64,000 nucleotides of DNA from Gillisella vitis (GTDB taxonomy: Bacteria; Pseudomonadota; Alphaproteobacteria; Rhizobiales; Rhizobiaceae): the NCBI RefSeq assembly GCF_001541345.2, contig NZ_LMVL02000003.1:744001-808000 (forward strand), given 5' to 3'. The notes beneath the pieces are model-generated. The model saw nothing but the letters and a program-made list of their open reading frames with translations. It was not told the origin of the DNA and searched no databases. Each line of letters opens with the position of its first letter. Within the stretch, counting starts at the first letter, position 1. A program made the position numbers and the translations under genes. This document shows, in pieces, positions 54,952 through 64,000 of this stretch.

Positions 54952-56091
54952 TTGGACGACCATCTCGCCCTTAAACGCACCCCCATTTATGATCTTCACC
55001 TGTCGCTTGGTGCCCGCATGGTGCCTTTCGCTGGCTATGACATGCCGGTGCAATATCCCGCTGGTGTTTTGAAGGAACATCTGCACACCCGCGCCAGCGC
55101 TGGGCTGTTTGACGTTTCCCATATGGGCCAAGTTCTGCTCAAGCCAAAATCCGGCAAGGTGGAAGATGCCGCACTTGCACTGGAAACGCTGGTTCCGGTC
55201 GATATTCTGGCCCTCAAAGAAGGCCGCCAGCGCTATGGCTTTTTCACCAATGCTGAAGGCGGCATTCTGGATGATCTGATGATCACCAATCGCGGCGATC
55301 ATCTGTTTGTGGTGGTCAATGCCGCCTGTAAAGATGCCGATATTGCCCATATGCGGGCGCATCTTGCGGATGCCTGCACCATTGAGGTTCTGGAAGACCG
55401 CGCCCTTCTGGCGCTTCAAGGCCCTCGCGCCGAAGCGGTGTTGGGCGAGCTTTGGGCTGGTGTCTCCGGCATGAAGTTCATGGATGTGCGCGAAATTCCG
55501 CTTCTGGATACGCTCTGCATTGTCTCCCGCTCCGGCTATTCCGGTGAGGATGGCTTTGAAATCTCCGTGCCCGCTGACAAGGCCGAAGCACTGGCCAAGG
55601 TGCTGCTGGATCACCCCGATTGTCAGCCGATTGGCCTTGGCGCGCGCGATTCCCTGCGGCTGGAAGCTGGCCTTTGCCTCTATGGCAACGACATTGATAC
55701 CACCACCAGCCCGGTGGAAGGCGCGATTGAATGGGGCATTCAAAAAGCCCGCCGCGCAGGTGGCGACCGCGAAGGTGGCTTTCCCGGTGCTTCACGCATT
55801 CTGGCCGAGCTGGCAAACGGCCCTGCCCGCCGCCGCGTTGGCCTGAAGCCCGAAGGCAAAGCGCCTGTGCGCGGCCATTCCAAACTGTTTGCTGATGCAG
55901 AAGGCAAGGTTGAGGTTGGCGAAGTCACGTCTGGCGGCTTTGGACCGACTGTCGAAGGCCCCGTTGCCATGGGCTATGTGCTTGCCGATCACGCCAATGT
56001 TGGCACCCAGCTTTTTGCAGAAGTGCGCGGCAAATATCTGCCTGTAACTGTTGCCACCCTGCCCTTCATTACACCCACCTACAAACGCTAA
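54952..56091 (+). CDS. gcvT: Glycine cleavage system T protein (aminomethyltransferase)
   Basis: Tetrahydrofolate-dependent T protein that releases ammonia and forms methylene-THF from the lipoyl-bound aminomethyl group of GcvH. 379 residues, standard length: [35 protein letters not shown], the folate-site DDLMITN, and [27 protein letters not shown]. The start is TTG at 54952 with GGAGAC about 6 nt upstream; an ATG equivalent is not present in frame. It is preceded by the glycine riboswitch and followed by gcvH after 16 bp. Confidence 0.95.
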   Translation: MDDHLALKRTPIYDLHLSLGARMVPFAGYDMPVQYPAGVLKEHLHTRASAGLFDVSHMGQVLLKPKSGKVEDAALALETLVPVDILALKEGRQRYGFFTNAEGGILDDLMITNRGDHLFVVVNAACKDADIAHMRAHLADACTIEVLEDRALLALQGPRAEAVLGELWAGVSGMKFMDVREIPLLDTLCIVSRSGYSGEDGFEISVPADKAEALAKVLLDHPDCQPIGLGARDSLRLEAGLCLYGNDIDTTTSPVEGAIEWGIQKARRAGGDREGGFPGASRILAELANGPARRRVGLKPEGKAPVRGHSKLFADAEGKVEVGEVTSGGFGPTVEGPVAMGYVLADHANVGTQLFAEVRGKYLPVTVATLPFITPTYKR

Positions 56092-56107
56092 ATCTCCGGA
56101 GAGACCC

Positions 56108-56470
56108 ATGTTGAAATTCACCTCTGAACATGAATGGCTGCAAATTGAAGGCGATATCGCCACGGTTGGCATCACAGCCCACGCTGCCGAACAGCTTGGC
56201 GATCTGGTGTTTGTCGAGCTGCCGGAAGTCGGCGCTACGTTTGCAAAAGACGGTCAGGCCGCAACGGTTGAAAGCGTCAAGGCGGCGTCTGACGTTTATT
56301 GTCCGCTGGATGGCGAAGTCACCGAAATCAATCAGGCGATTGTCGATGATCCATCGCTGGTTAATTCCGATCCGCGTGGCGCTGGCTGGTTCTTCAAGCT
56401 CAAGCTTGCCAACCCCGCTGATGCCGAAGGCCTCCTGAACGAAGCCGCTTACAACGAGCTGACCGCATGA
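56108..56470 (+). CDS. gcvH: Glycine cleavage system H protein
   Basis: Lipoyl carrier of the cleavage complex. 120 residues, start ATG 56108 with CCGGAGAGACCC upstream, matching the family start [16 protein letters not shown]. The lipoylation site is Lys58 in VESVKAASD. It is followed without gap by gcvP, whose ATG overlaps its stop by 4 bp. Confidence 0.97.
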   Translation: MLKFTSEHEWLQIEGDIATVGITAHAAEQLGDLVFVELPEVGATFAKDGQAATVESVKAASDVYCPLDGEVTEINQAIVDDPSLVNSDPRGAGWFFKLKLANPADAEGLLNEAAYNELTA

Positions 56471-59331
56471 CCACGCCCACAGAGTTCCAGTTTACCGATT
56501 ACCAGCCCTACGATTTCGCCAATCGTCGCCACATCGGCCCCTCTCCGGCTGAAATGGATGAGATGCTGAAGGTCGTGGGCTATGACAGCCTCGATGGGCT
56601 GATTGCCGCAACCGTCCCCGCCTCGATCCGTCAAACCGCGCCGCTGGTGTGGGGCAAGGCGATGAGCGAGCGCGAAGCGCTGGACAAGCTGCGCGAAACC
56701 GCTAACAAGAACAAGGCTTTGACCTCACTGATCGGTCAGGGCTATTACGGCACCATCACGCCGCCGGTGATCCAGCGCAATATTCTGGAAAACCCGGCGT
56801 GGTACACCGCCTATACGCCTTACCAGCCGGAAATCTCGCAAGGGCGATTGGAAGCGCTGCTCAATTTCCAGACCATGATTTGCGATCTGACCGGTCTGGA
56901 CGTTGCCAACGCCTCGCTGCTGGATGAGGCAACGGCTGCTGCCGAAGCCATGGCCATGGCAGAGCGCGTGGCAAAATCCAAGGCCAAGGCCTTCTTTGTC
57001 GATGCCAATTGCCATCCGCAGACCATTGCCGTCATCCAGACCCGCGCCGAGCCTTTGGGCTGGGGGGTCGTGGTTGGTAATCCCTTCACCGATCTCAACC
57101 CCGGCGAAGTGTTTGGTGCGCTGTTTCAATATCCCGGCACGCACGGCCATGTCAGTGACTTTACCCCGCTGATCAACGCCCTGCACAATGCACAGGCTAT
57201 TGCTGCGGTGGCCGCTGATCCGCTGGCGCTGCTGCTGCTGAAATCCCCCGGTGAAATGGGTGCCGATATCGCCATTGGCTGCAGCCAGCGCTTTGGCGTT
57301 CCCGTGGGTTATGGTGGCCCGCATGCCGCCTATATGGCGGTGAAGGATGCCATCAAGCGCTCCATGCCGGGCCGTCTGGTCGGCGTATCGGTGGATTCGC
57401 GCGGCAACCGCGCCTATCGCCTGTCGCTCCAGACGCGCGAACAGCATATCCGCCGCGAAAAGGCCACCTCCAACATCTGCACAGCACAGGTGCTGCTGGC
57501 GGTAATGGCCTCGATGTATGCCGTGTTCCATGGTCCGCAAGGCTTGAAGGCCATTGCCCAGCAGGTACATCAGAAAACCGTGCTGCTGGCCAAGGGATTG
57601 GAAAAGCTTGGTTTTACCATTGAGCCGGAAACCTTCTTTGACACCATCACGCTGGAAGTGGGCCACATGCAGGGCCTGATCCTGCGCGCGGCTGTGGCGG
57701 AAGGCGTCAACTTGCGCAAAGTCGGCACGACAAAAATCGGCATCTCGCTGGATGAGCGCACGCGCCCTGCCACGCTGGAAGCCGTTTGGCGCGCCTTTGG
57801 CGGCAGTTTCGCGGTGGGTGATTTCACGCCCGATTATCGCCTGCCCACCAGCCTGCTGCGTACCAGCCAGTATCTGACCCACCCGATCTTCCACATGAAC
57901 CGCGCGGAAAGCGAAATGACCCGCTACATCCGCCGCCTGTCAGACCGCGATCTGGCACTGGACCGGGCGATGATTCCGCTCGGCTCCTGCACCATGAAGC
58001 TGAACGCCACAGCCGAAATGCTGCCGATCACCTGGCCGGAATTTTCCGACATCCACCCCTTTGCCCCAGTCGATCAGGCTTTGGGCTATAAGGAAATGAT
58101 CGTCGATCTCTCGGAAAAACTCTGCGCCGTCACCGGCTATGACGCGATTTCGATGCAGCCAAACTCCGGCGCGCAAGGCGAATATGCGGGTCTTCTGACC
58201 ATCCGCAATTATCACCTTGCCAAGGGCGATACGCACCGCACCGTCTGCCTCATTCCAACCTCGGCCCATGGCACCAACCCTGCCTCGGCCCAGATGGCGG
58301 GCATGTTGGTGGTTCCGGTGAAGGCATTGGACAATGGCGACGTGGATCTGGCTGACTTCCGCGCCAAAGCAGAACAGCATTCGGCAAACCTGTCTTGCTG
58401 CATGATCACCTACCCCTCCACCCATGGCGTTTTTGAAGAAACCGTGCGGGAAATCTGCGAGATCACCCACGCCCATGGTGGGCAGGTTTATCTCGACGGT
58501 GCCAATATGAACGCCATGGTCGGAATTGCCCGCCCCGGTGATATTGGCTCGGACGTGTCCCACCTCAACCTGCACAAGACCTTCTGCATTCCGCACGGCG
58601 GTGGTGGTCCGGGCATGGGTCCGATTGGCGTCAAAGCCCATCTCACCCCTTATCTGCCCGGCCATGTGGAAAGTGATGGTCGCCCCGGCGCTGTGTCAGC
58701 AGCCCCTTACGGCTCGCCATCGATTCTTCCCATCAGCTGGTCCTACTGCCTGATGATGGGTGGCGAAGGCCTGACACAAGCCACCAAGGTGGCCATCCTC
58801 AACGCCAACTACATCGCCGCCCGCCTCACCGGGGCCTATGATGTGCTCTACACCTCGGCCTCTGGCCGGGTGGCGCACGAGTGCATCATCGACACCCGCC
58901 CGCTGGCCGACAGCGCTGGCGTAACGGTGGATGACGTTGCCAAACGCCTGATTGACTGCGGCTTTCACGCCCCCACCATGAGCTGGCCAGTGGCTGGCAC
59001 GCTGATGATCGAGCCAACGGAATCGGAAACCAAAGCCGAACTGGACCGCTTCTGCACAGCCATGCTGGCCATCCGCGAGGAAGCCCGCGCCATCGAAGAA
59101 GGCCGGATGGACAAGACCAACAACCCGCTGAAAAACGCACCGCACACGGTGGAAGATCTGGTTGGCGAATGGGATCGTCCCTACAGCCGCGATCAGGCCT
59201 GCTACCCACCGGGCGCGTTCCGGGTGGACAAATACTGGTCTTCAGTCAACCGCGTGGACAATGTCTACGGCGACCGCAATCTGGTCTGCACCTGCCCGCC
59301 GATGAGCGAGTATGCGGAAGCTGCCGAGTAA
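56467..59331 (+). CDS. gcvP: Glycine dehydrogenase (decarboxylating), P protein
   Basis: PLP enzyme that decarboxylates glycine and loads the aminomethyl group onto GcvH. 954 residues as a single long chain (the fused homodimer form), with the internal repeat of two aminotransferase-like halves, [15 protein letters not shown] at the start and the PLP Lys704 in [16 protein letters not shown]. It overlaps gcvH by 4 bp, making gcvTHP one translationally coupled operon under the glycine riboswitch. A stem-loop follows. Confidence 0.98.
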   Translation: MTTPTEFQFTDYQPYDFANRRHIGPSPAEMDEMLKVVGYDSLDGLIAATVPASIRQTAPLVWGKAMSEREALDKLRETANKNKALTSLIGQGYYGTITPPVIQRNILENPAWYTAYTPYQPEISQGRLEALLNFQTMICDLTGLDVANASLLDEATAAAEAMAMAERVAKSKAKAFFVDANCHPQTIAVIQTRAEPLGWGVVVGNPFTDLNPGEVFGALFQYPGTHGHVSDFTPLINALHNAQAIAAVAADPLALLLLKSPGEMGADIAIGCSQRFGVPVGYGGPHAAYMAVKDAIKRSMPGRLVGVSVDSRGNRAYRLSLQTREQHIRREKATSNICTAQVLLAVMASMYAVFHGPQGLKAIAQQVHQKTVLLAKGLEKLGFTIEPETFFDTITLEVGHMQGLILRAAVAEGVNLRKVGTTKIGISLDERTRPATLEAVWRAFGGSFAVGDFTPDYRLPTSLLRTSQYLTHPIFHMNRAESEMTRYIRRLSDRDLALDRAMIPLGSCTMKLNATAEMLPITWPEFSDIHPFAPVDQALGYKEMIVDLSEKLCAVTGYDAISMQPNSGAQGEYAGLLTIRNYHLAKGDTHRTVCLIPTSAHGTNPASAQMAGMLVVPVKALDNGDVDLADFRAKAEQHSANLSCCMITYPSTHGVFEETVREICEITHAHGGQVYLDGANMNAMVGIARPGDIGSDVSHLNLHKTFCIPHGGGGPGMGPIGVKAHLTPYLPGHVESDGRPGAVSAAPYGSPSILPISWSYCLMMGGEGLTQATKVAILNANYIAARLTGAYDVLYTSASGRVAHECIIDTRPLADSAGVTVDDVAKRLIDCGFHAPTMSWPVAGTLMIEPTESETKAELDRFCTAMLAIREEARAIEEGRMDKTNNPLKNAPHTVEDLVGEWDRPYSRDQACYPPGAFRVDKYWSSVNRVDNVYGDRNLVCTCPPMSEYAEAAE

Positions 59332-59352
59332 GGCCTAACGTGGCTTAACGAC

Positions 59353-59380
59353 CCTGCCGCCCACACTCGCGGGCGGCAGG
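59353..59380. other. Stem-loop after gcvP
   Basis: A 10-bp perfect stem CCTGCCGCCC/GGGCGGCAGG with 8-nt loop, 21 nt after the gcvP stop. No T run follows, so it is a possible terminator of a Rho-assisted kind. Confidence 0.55.
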
Positions 59381-59592
59381 AACCACGCTTTATGCAGTCA
59401 GAGTTTACCGCCAAAAAATGCGATTTTTGGTTGTTTTTGAGCTTATTTTCACCGAATTCGAATTCACCCCTTCGGTTCGTGATTTAAAAATAAGCTGTTA
59501 TGCCTACCAATTATGTTATAGTAAGCGCTTCGTATCATCGACCATCCGCCTGCCGGCGTCTCTATGTGTAAGCGACAGAATAGGAAGATCCA

Positions 59593-59880
59593 TTGACCCG
59601 TTTTCTCACCAGCCTTGCCCTTGCCTCTGCCCTGATCCTCTCTGCTAACCAGGGCTTTGCCCAGGCACCGAACAGCGATCGTTGCGTCAAGGGCGGCATG
59701 AGCGATTGCCAATCGAAGCCTGGCAAACCAGTACAGAAGAAAGCTGCCAACCACGAGCGCGCGCATCAAAACAAGCTGCCTCCTCAAAAAGCGGCAAAAC
59801 AGCATCGCGGCAAGTCGGTCGATCCGATGACGACCTGCGGCGTGGGTTCCAAGGCTCCCTGCAAGCCTCAGCGGCCATAA
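59593..59880 (+). CDS. Small exported hypothetical protein
   Basis: A 95-residue periplasmic protein with a clear signal peptide (residues 1-24, ending GFA|QAPNSD) and a mature region rich in Lys, Pro, Gln and Gly with four cysteines (CVKGG, DCQSK, TTCG, APCK), possibly two disulfides. It starts with TTG at 59593, with AGGAAGA 6 nt upstream. Function and family are unknown; a stress or envelope role is possible. It lies alone between gcvP and a convergent ureohydrolase gene. Confidence 0.7.
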   Translation: MTRFLTSLALASALILSANQGFAQAPNSDRCVKGGMSDCQSKPGKPVQKKAANHERAHQNKLPPQKAAKQHRGKSVDPMTTCGVGSKAPCKPQRP

Positions 59881-59909
59881 TGAAAATGGCGAGGGGGAAC
59901 CTCCCTCGC

Positions 59910-60965
59910 CTATTTCCTGCCGATGGACGAACTGTAAACCATCAGGCTGAGGATTTCGAACAGAACCTGGGCGCCTGCCTGGGCGGTATTGGTCGTCGCG
60001 TCATATTGCGGCGCGACTTCCACCACATCGCCACCGACAAGGTTGACGCCTTTCAGACCGCGCAGCAGTTCCAGCACCTCGCGCGTGGTCAACCCGCCAA
60101 CCTCGGGTGTGCCGGTTCCTGGCGCAAAGGCCGGATCGAGACTGTCGATATCGAAAGACAGATAAGTCGGGCCATCCCCGACCACCTGCAAAGCCTTGGC
60201 GATCACCGCTGGAATGCCGAGCGCTGAAATCTCTTCGGCGTGAATAACCGTCATGCCGCTTTCATAGCTGAATTCCCAGAGATATTCCGCCGGTCCGCGA
60301 ATGCCGATCTGCACAGTACGCGTCGGGTCCAGCACACCATCCAGCACCGCATTGCGAACTGGACCGCCATGGTGAAACTTGGTCTGATCGAACAGGCCGC
60401 TGGTGTCACAATGGGCGTCGATATGGATAAGCCCGACCGGACGATCTTTTCCAACCGCCTTCAGGATCGGATGCGTAATCGAGTGATCGCCGCCGACGCT
60501 GAGCGGCGCCACCCCTTGAGCCACCATCTGACCGATGCGTTTTTCAATATCGACATGGCTTTGTTCCAGTCGATAGCGGCTGACAAACGGCACATCACCG
60601 ACATCCGCCACCTTCAATTCATGGACAGGCGCGCAATCCAGCACATGGTTATACGGCCCGATCCGCTCGATGGTGCGCAAGGCACGCGGCCCGAAGCGGG
60701 AACCGGGGCGGTTGGTGACGCCCAGATCCATCGGCACGCCGATAATGCCCACGTCCAGACCGCCGAAATCCGGACTCTCCGCCTCGACCTGCCGATAGGG
60801 CGCCGAGAGAAACGTCGGAATGCCGGAATAAGGAGCAAGCCTTGTTCCCTTGCTGTCAAAGATCTTTTCCGCCACGCGCTTGAAGCGAGGATCAAATACT
60901 TCCCCGCCGGTTTCGCCGCCATATTTACGTCGCAGCGCGTCGAGCTTTTCATTGTCGAAGGCCAT
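59910..60965 (-). CDS. Ureohydrolase (agmatinase/guanidinobutyrase family)
   Basis: A 351-residue Mn-dependent enzyme of the arginase superfamily that removes urea from a guanidino compound. The four metal motifs are complete: GGDHSITHP, HIDAHCDTS, SFDIDSLDPAFAPGTGTPE. It has the agmatinase-type long N-terminus (SGIPTFLSAPY, GIIGVPMDLGVTNRPGSRFGPRALR). Substrate could be agmatine, 4-guanidinobutyrate or 3-guanidinopropionate; the family cannot be split by eye. Met at 60965 has AAAGG 8 nt upstream. An aminotransferase gene ends 26 bp upstream on the same strand, suggesting a joint catabolic unit. Confidence 0.88.
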   Translation of the reverse strand: MAFDNEKLDALRRKYGGETGGEVFDPRFKRVAEKIFDSKGTRLAPYSGIPTFLSAPYRQVEAESPDFGGLDVGIIGVPMDLGVTNRPGSRFGPRALRTIERIGPYNHVLDCAPVHELKVADVGDVPFVSRYRLEQSHVDIEKRIGQMVAQGVAPLSVGGDHSITHPILKAVGKDRPVGLIHIDAHCDTSGLFDQTKFHHGGPVRNAVLDGVLDPTRTVQIGIRGPAEYLWEFSYESGMTVIHAEEISALGIPAVIAKALQVVGDGPTYLSFDIDSLDPAFAPGTGTPEVGGLTTREVLELLRGLKGVNLVGGDVVEVAPQYDATTNTAQAGAQVLFEILSLMVYSSSIGRK

Positions 60966-60990
60966 AAGCGTTACCTTTTCCAGACAGGGT

Positions 60991-62172
60991 TCAAACAGCC
61001 AAGTTAAATGCCATGAGCCGGTCCGGCAATGTCGCGATGGTCGGGCAATCGACATTGGCGAAGGCAAGCCGAAGATACCCCTCCTGCCGCGCCCCGAAAA
61101 ATCCGCCGGGAACCGCCAGAATGCCCGCACGCCGCGCCAGTTGTTCGGCGACATTAATGGATGCGGCCTGTCCGAACGGATGTCTGGCAAAGGCGAAATA
61201 AGCGCCGATCGATGCCAAATGCCATTGCGGCAGCAGGTCGAAGGCTTGGCGTAGCGCCAAGGTGCGCCGTGCGATCTCAGCGGCGTTTTCCGCCCGCCAA
61301 CCATCCAGAACCGGTAAAGCCTTGGCAAGCGCGATCTGGGCCGCGCGCGGCGCGCAGATCTGCAAATTGTCCATGATCTTGGCGATTTGCTCCACCACAG
61401 GTGCGCCAGCGCAAATCGCCGCCAGACGATGACCGGGAATGGCGAAGGATTTCGAAAAACTGTAAATCTGGATCAGACCCTCCGGCCAATCCGGCTGCGA
61501 AAACAGCTCATGCGGCCTGCCGAAATCAGGATTGAGAAAATCGCGGTAGGTTTCATCGACAATCAGCCAGACGCCATGGGTGCGGCAGAGCCGGTAGAGA
61601 TCGGCAAGCAGTTCCTTCGGATAGACCGCGCCGGTCGGATTGTTGGGCGTTACCAGCGCCAGCGCCTTGATGCCGTTTTTCACCACCTGTTCCGCCCGGA
61701 AAAGATCCGGCAGGAAACCGTTGTCGCTGTCGCAGGGCAAGGCAACCGTTTCGATGCCCAGCATGGCAAGCGTCGTATCGTGGTTGAAATAGAAGGGATC
61801 GGTCAGCGCGATCTGCTCGCCCGCCCCCGCCAGCGCCATGGCAGCACAGATGAAGGCCTGGTTTGCACCAGCGGTAATGTGAATCTGCTTTGGCGTAAAA
61901 GCTGCACCGTAAAGATCGGACAGATGCGTGCAATAAGCCTGCCTGAGAACCAGCTCCCCTTCGATTGCCCCATAGCCGCAGGCTTCGGCAGACCCCGCCG
62001 CTTGTGCGAGCCAGGCCAGCAGATCGGTATGCGGTGGATGGCCCGGTGCGGCCTGCGACAGATCGATCAACGGCCCCGCTGCTCCATCATAAGCCCGACC
62101 CCAACCGAAAACCGAGGGAATGGGCGGCGTCGCGAGCCGGGCGACACGCGGATTGAAGGAGGCAAGAGACAT
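60991..62172 (-). CDS. PLP-dependent aminotransferase paired with the ureohydrolase
   Basis: A 393-residue fold-type I aminotransferase: ITAGANQAFICAAMALAG, VTPNNPTGAVYPKELL, VDETYRDFLN and the PLP lysine in SFSKSFAIPGHRLAAI. Met at 62172 is weakly supported by an upstream GGAT sequence; Met at 62184 or an even earlier start is possible. It is co-oriented with the ureohydrolase (26 bp gap), so it may remove the amino group from the product (for example 4-aminobutyrate or arginine-derived compounds) or supply the guanidino substrate by transamination of arginine. Confidence 0.87.
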   Translation of the reverse strand: MSLASFNPRVARLATPPIPSVFGWGRAYDGAAGPLIDLSQAAPGHPPHTDLLAWLAQAAGSAEACGYGAIEGELVLRQAYCTHLSDLYGAAFTPKQIHITAGANQAFICAAMALAGAGEQIALTDPFYFNHDTTLAMLGIETVALPCDSDNGFLPDLFRAEQVVKNGIKALALVTPNNPTGAVYPKELLADLYRLCRTHGVWLIVDETYRDFLNPDFGRPHELFSQPDWPEGLIQIYSFSKSFAIPGHRLAAICAGAPVVEQIAKIMDNLQICAPRAAQIALAKALPVLDGWRAENAAEIARRTLALRQAFDLLPQWHLASIGAYFAFARHPFGQAASINVAEQLARRAGILAVPGGFFGARQEGYLRLAFANVDCPTIATLPDRLMAFNLAV

Positions 62173-62528
62173 GGGCAGATCCATATTGGCGGGAGTAACA
62201 CCAAATATATAGGCTGTCCCGACCGGCTGGCGCAATCACTGAGGCACTACAGCGCCCGCAAATCGCCATCTCATCGACATATCAATCAGATAGCACCATT
62301 TCCGGACTCTTTTTATAAGCATTCTGATTCTTTCACGGCTGCACAGCATTCACTATGAGCCCATCAAAGACCCGCTTTTTTAAGGGGATTTTTTGTGTGC
62401 AGTGCAATGCGGGATAACCAAACAGTTAGAATGCTCTGCTACATTGTCGTCATTGGCATACGCAATTGCGTTGCGAGACAAGCCAGGCAACGGCCAAGGC
62501 AGGCCGGTAGCAAACAGGAAGAACGGAT
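62173..62528. other. Intergenic region before sthA
   Basis: A gap of about 356 bp between the divergent aminotransferase and sthA genes, AT-rich in its middle, with T runs near 62385-62395. It carries both promoters. No RNA gene or repeat identified. Confidence 0.4.
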
Positions 62529-63953
62529 ATGTACCAGTATGATCTCGTGGTAATCGGCAGCGGTCCCGCAGGACGCCGGGCTGCTATTCAGGCCGCCAAG
62601 CTTTCCAAGAAGGTCCTGGTCATCGAGCGCGGCGGTCATGTCGGCGGTGTCTCCGTTCATACCGGCACCATCCCTTCCAAAACGCTGCGTGAAACGGCTC
62701 TCAACCTGACCGGTTGGCGTGAGCGTGGATTTTATGGCCGCTCCTACCGCGTCAAACAGGAAATCAGCGCCGACGACCTGCGCCGCCGGTTGCTGATCAC
62801 CCTGGACCACGAAGTCGACGTGCTGGAACATCAGTTTTCCCGCAACCGGGTGCATCAGTTGCGCGGGCATGCCATTTTCATCGACGCGCATACGCTTGAG
62901 GTCACCAAGGAAGACGGGGAAATCCAGCGCGTTACGGCCGCGTCGATCCTGCTGGCGGTCGGAACCCGCCCGCACCGGCCTGCCCATATCGCTTTCGATG
63001 GCGTCAGCATTCTCGACAGCGACGATATCGTTCATATCAAGGACGTGCCGCGCTCCATGGTGGTGATCGGCGCAGGTGTTATCGGCATCGAATATGCGAC
63101 GATCTTCAGCGCTCTGGATACGCAGGTGACAGTGGTCGAGCCGCGCGACAGCATGCTGGATTTCATCGACAAGGAAATCGTCGAGGACTTTTCCTACCAA
63201 CTCCGTGACCGCAACATGAAGCTGATCTTCGGACAATCGGCGGAAAAGGTCGAAAAGGAAGATGGCAAATGTCGGGTGACGCTGAAGAATGGCCGGGTGT
63301 TGAATTCCGAAATGGTGCTGTTTGCCGCAGGCCGCGTCGGCGCCACCGATACGCTGAACCTTGCAGCCTGCGGGCTGGAAGCTGATAACCGTGGCCGGTT
63401 GAAGGTCAATCCGGATACGTTCCAGACTGATGTTCCCAATATCTATGCGGCTGGCGATGTTGTGGGCTTTCCAAGCCTGGCCTCCACATCGATGGAACAG
63501 GGCCGTATTGCCGCCCGTCATGCGGTTGGCGCGCCTTCCGGTGAGCCACCGCAATATTTCCCCTACGGCATTTATGCCGTGCCGGAAATTTCCACCTGTG
63601 GGCTGACCGAGGAAGAGGTCAAGCAACGCGCCATTCCCTACGAATGCGGCATCGCTCATTTCCGCGAGACCTCGCGTGGCCATATCATGGGCCTCGATAG
63701 CGGCATGTTGAAAATGATCTTCTCGCTGAAAACCCGCCGCCTGCTCGGCGTCCATATCGTTGGCGAAGGTGCAACCGAACTGGTGCATATCGGCCAGGCC
63801 GTGCTGAACCTGAAGGGAACAGTGGAATATTTCGTCGAGAATACCTTTAATTACCCGACATTGGCCGAAGCCTACAAGATTGCCGGACTGGATGCCTGGA
63901 ATCGGATGGGAGAACTGAAGGTCGAAAAAACCGTGAAAAATGCGGCGCAATAG
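62529..63953 (+). CDS. sthA: Soluble pyridine nucleotide transhydrogenase
   Basis: FAD flavoprotein that exchanges hydride between NADPH and NAD+, balancing redox. The 474-residue product has the FAD GxGxxG VVIGSGPAGRRAA, the second NAD(P) site VIGAGVIGIEYATIF, ATG-type FAD motif AAGDVVGFPSLAS and the dimer domain. The pyridine-nucleotide disulfide oxidoreductase redox pair is absent: the site reads GGVSVHTGTIPSKTL, with neither cysteine, as expected for SthA. ATG 62529 has AGGAAGAA upstream. Its 3' flank runs to the window end without a visible partner. Confidence 0.94.
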   Translation: MYQYDLVVIGSGPAGRRAAIQAAKLSKKVLVIERGGHVGGVSVHTGTIPSKTLRETALNLTGWRERGFYGRSYRVKQEISADDLRRRLLITLDHEVDVLEHQFSRNRVHQLRGHAIFIDAHTLEVTKEDGEIQRVTAASILLAVGTRPHRPAHIAFDGVSILDSDDIVHIKDVPRSMVVIGAGVIGIEYATIFSALDTQVTVVEPRDSMLDFIDKEIVEDFSYQLRDRNMKLIFGQSAEKVEKEDGKCRVTLKNGRVLNSEMVLFAAGRVGATDTLNLAACGLEADNRGRLKVNPDTFQTDVPNIYAAGDVVGFPSLASTSMEQGRIAARHAVGAPSGEPPQYFPYGIYAVPEISTCGLTEEEVKQRAIPYECGIAHFRETSRGHIMGLDSGMLKMIFSLKTRRLLGVHIVGEGATELVHIGQAVLNLKGTVEYFVENTFNYPTLAEAYKIAGLDAWNRMGELKVEKTVKNAAQ

Positions 63954-64000
63954 GCTCGATAGACCGGCATTCGCCAAAGATAAAACTCTGCGTGCTTTTG

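Noticed and set aside
60966..61328. N-terminal extension of the ureohydrolase frame
   Set aside because: The added 121 codons overlap the upstream aminotransferase gene and do not match the family; Met at 60965 has a ribosome site.
62439..63977. 512-codon minus-strand frame opposite sthA
   Set aside because: Antisense to sthA; high-GC strand bias gives long frames, no ribosome site, and no known family.

Overview
The window looks like a piece of a Rhizobiaceae (Agrobacterium/Allorhizobium/Rhizobium-type) main chromosome. This rests on high-GC codon use, a direct-repeat alphaproteobacterial LexA box (GTTC-N7-GTTC) between ssb and uvrA, an IalB-family periplasmic protein, SdhE next to Mfd, an ATP12-type F1 chaperone, an NDUFS4-type complex I subunit, a sigma-54 type glnB promoter and mosaic intergenic palindromes of rhizobial style. 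Nearly all of it is core genome. I see no prophage, integrase, transposase, CRISPR array, restriction or toxin-antitoxin locus.

Layout: 1-7.4 kb holds a truncated copper P-ATPase, gyrA, a MarC-type membrane protein, a small RDD-like protein and ssb. 7.4-13.2 kb holds uvrA (sharing an SOS box with ssb), a DUF72 protein, an acetyltransferase and the NAD(P)H-hydrate repair enzyme. 13.4-19.5 kb holds glnB-glnA behind a -24/-12 promoter, hspQ, an IalB protein, an orphan peptide-binding protein and a DsbA-fold oxidoreductase. 19.6-28.4 kb holds a DMT exporter, a hydrolase, a LysE exporter, the sdhE-mfd operon, a repeat-rich gap and recG. 28.5-33.6 kb holds small proteins (one behind a candidate SOS box), tRNA-Arg, tRNA-Pro, a complex I subunit, a double cold-shock protein with a DUF192 gene, gloA, a lipoprotein and three identical tRNA-Glu genes. 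An AT-rich pocket follows at 33.6-34.4 kb.

34.4-38.8 kb is a leftward aminotransferase-hom-recJ cluster. 39.1-46.8 kb holds a lipoprotein, phaC, sfsA, yeiH with a divergent LysR gene, map, radC and an orphan flagellar rod-type protein. 46.8-53 kb holds a LysE exporter, an MHS-type MFS transporter, a candidate small RNA, a DUF1883 gene and the leftward crcB-rluA-HAD-atp12 cluster. 53-59.4 kb holds two orphan small proteins, a PCu(A)C copper chaperone and a tandem glycine riboswitch ahead of gcvTHP. 59.5-64 kb holds a small periplasmic protein, a ureohydrolase paired with an aminotransferase, and the soluble transhydrogenase sthA.

Themes that link genes: DNA repair (uvrA, ssb, mfd, recG, recJ, radC); nitrogen and one-carbon metabolism (glnB/glnA, gcvTHP, hom, ureohydrolase); redox and carbon balance (sthA, phaC, dicarboxylate-type MFS). 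The most interesting unexplained items are a candidate LexA-controlled gene for an unrecognised 79-residue protein (28894-29133), a candidate small RNA on the minus strand near 49.32-49.45 kb, a terminator-like hairpin inside the signal-peptide codons of the DUF192 gene, and the small AT-rich pocket after the tRNA-Glu array. No complete new multi-gene system is evident.
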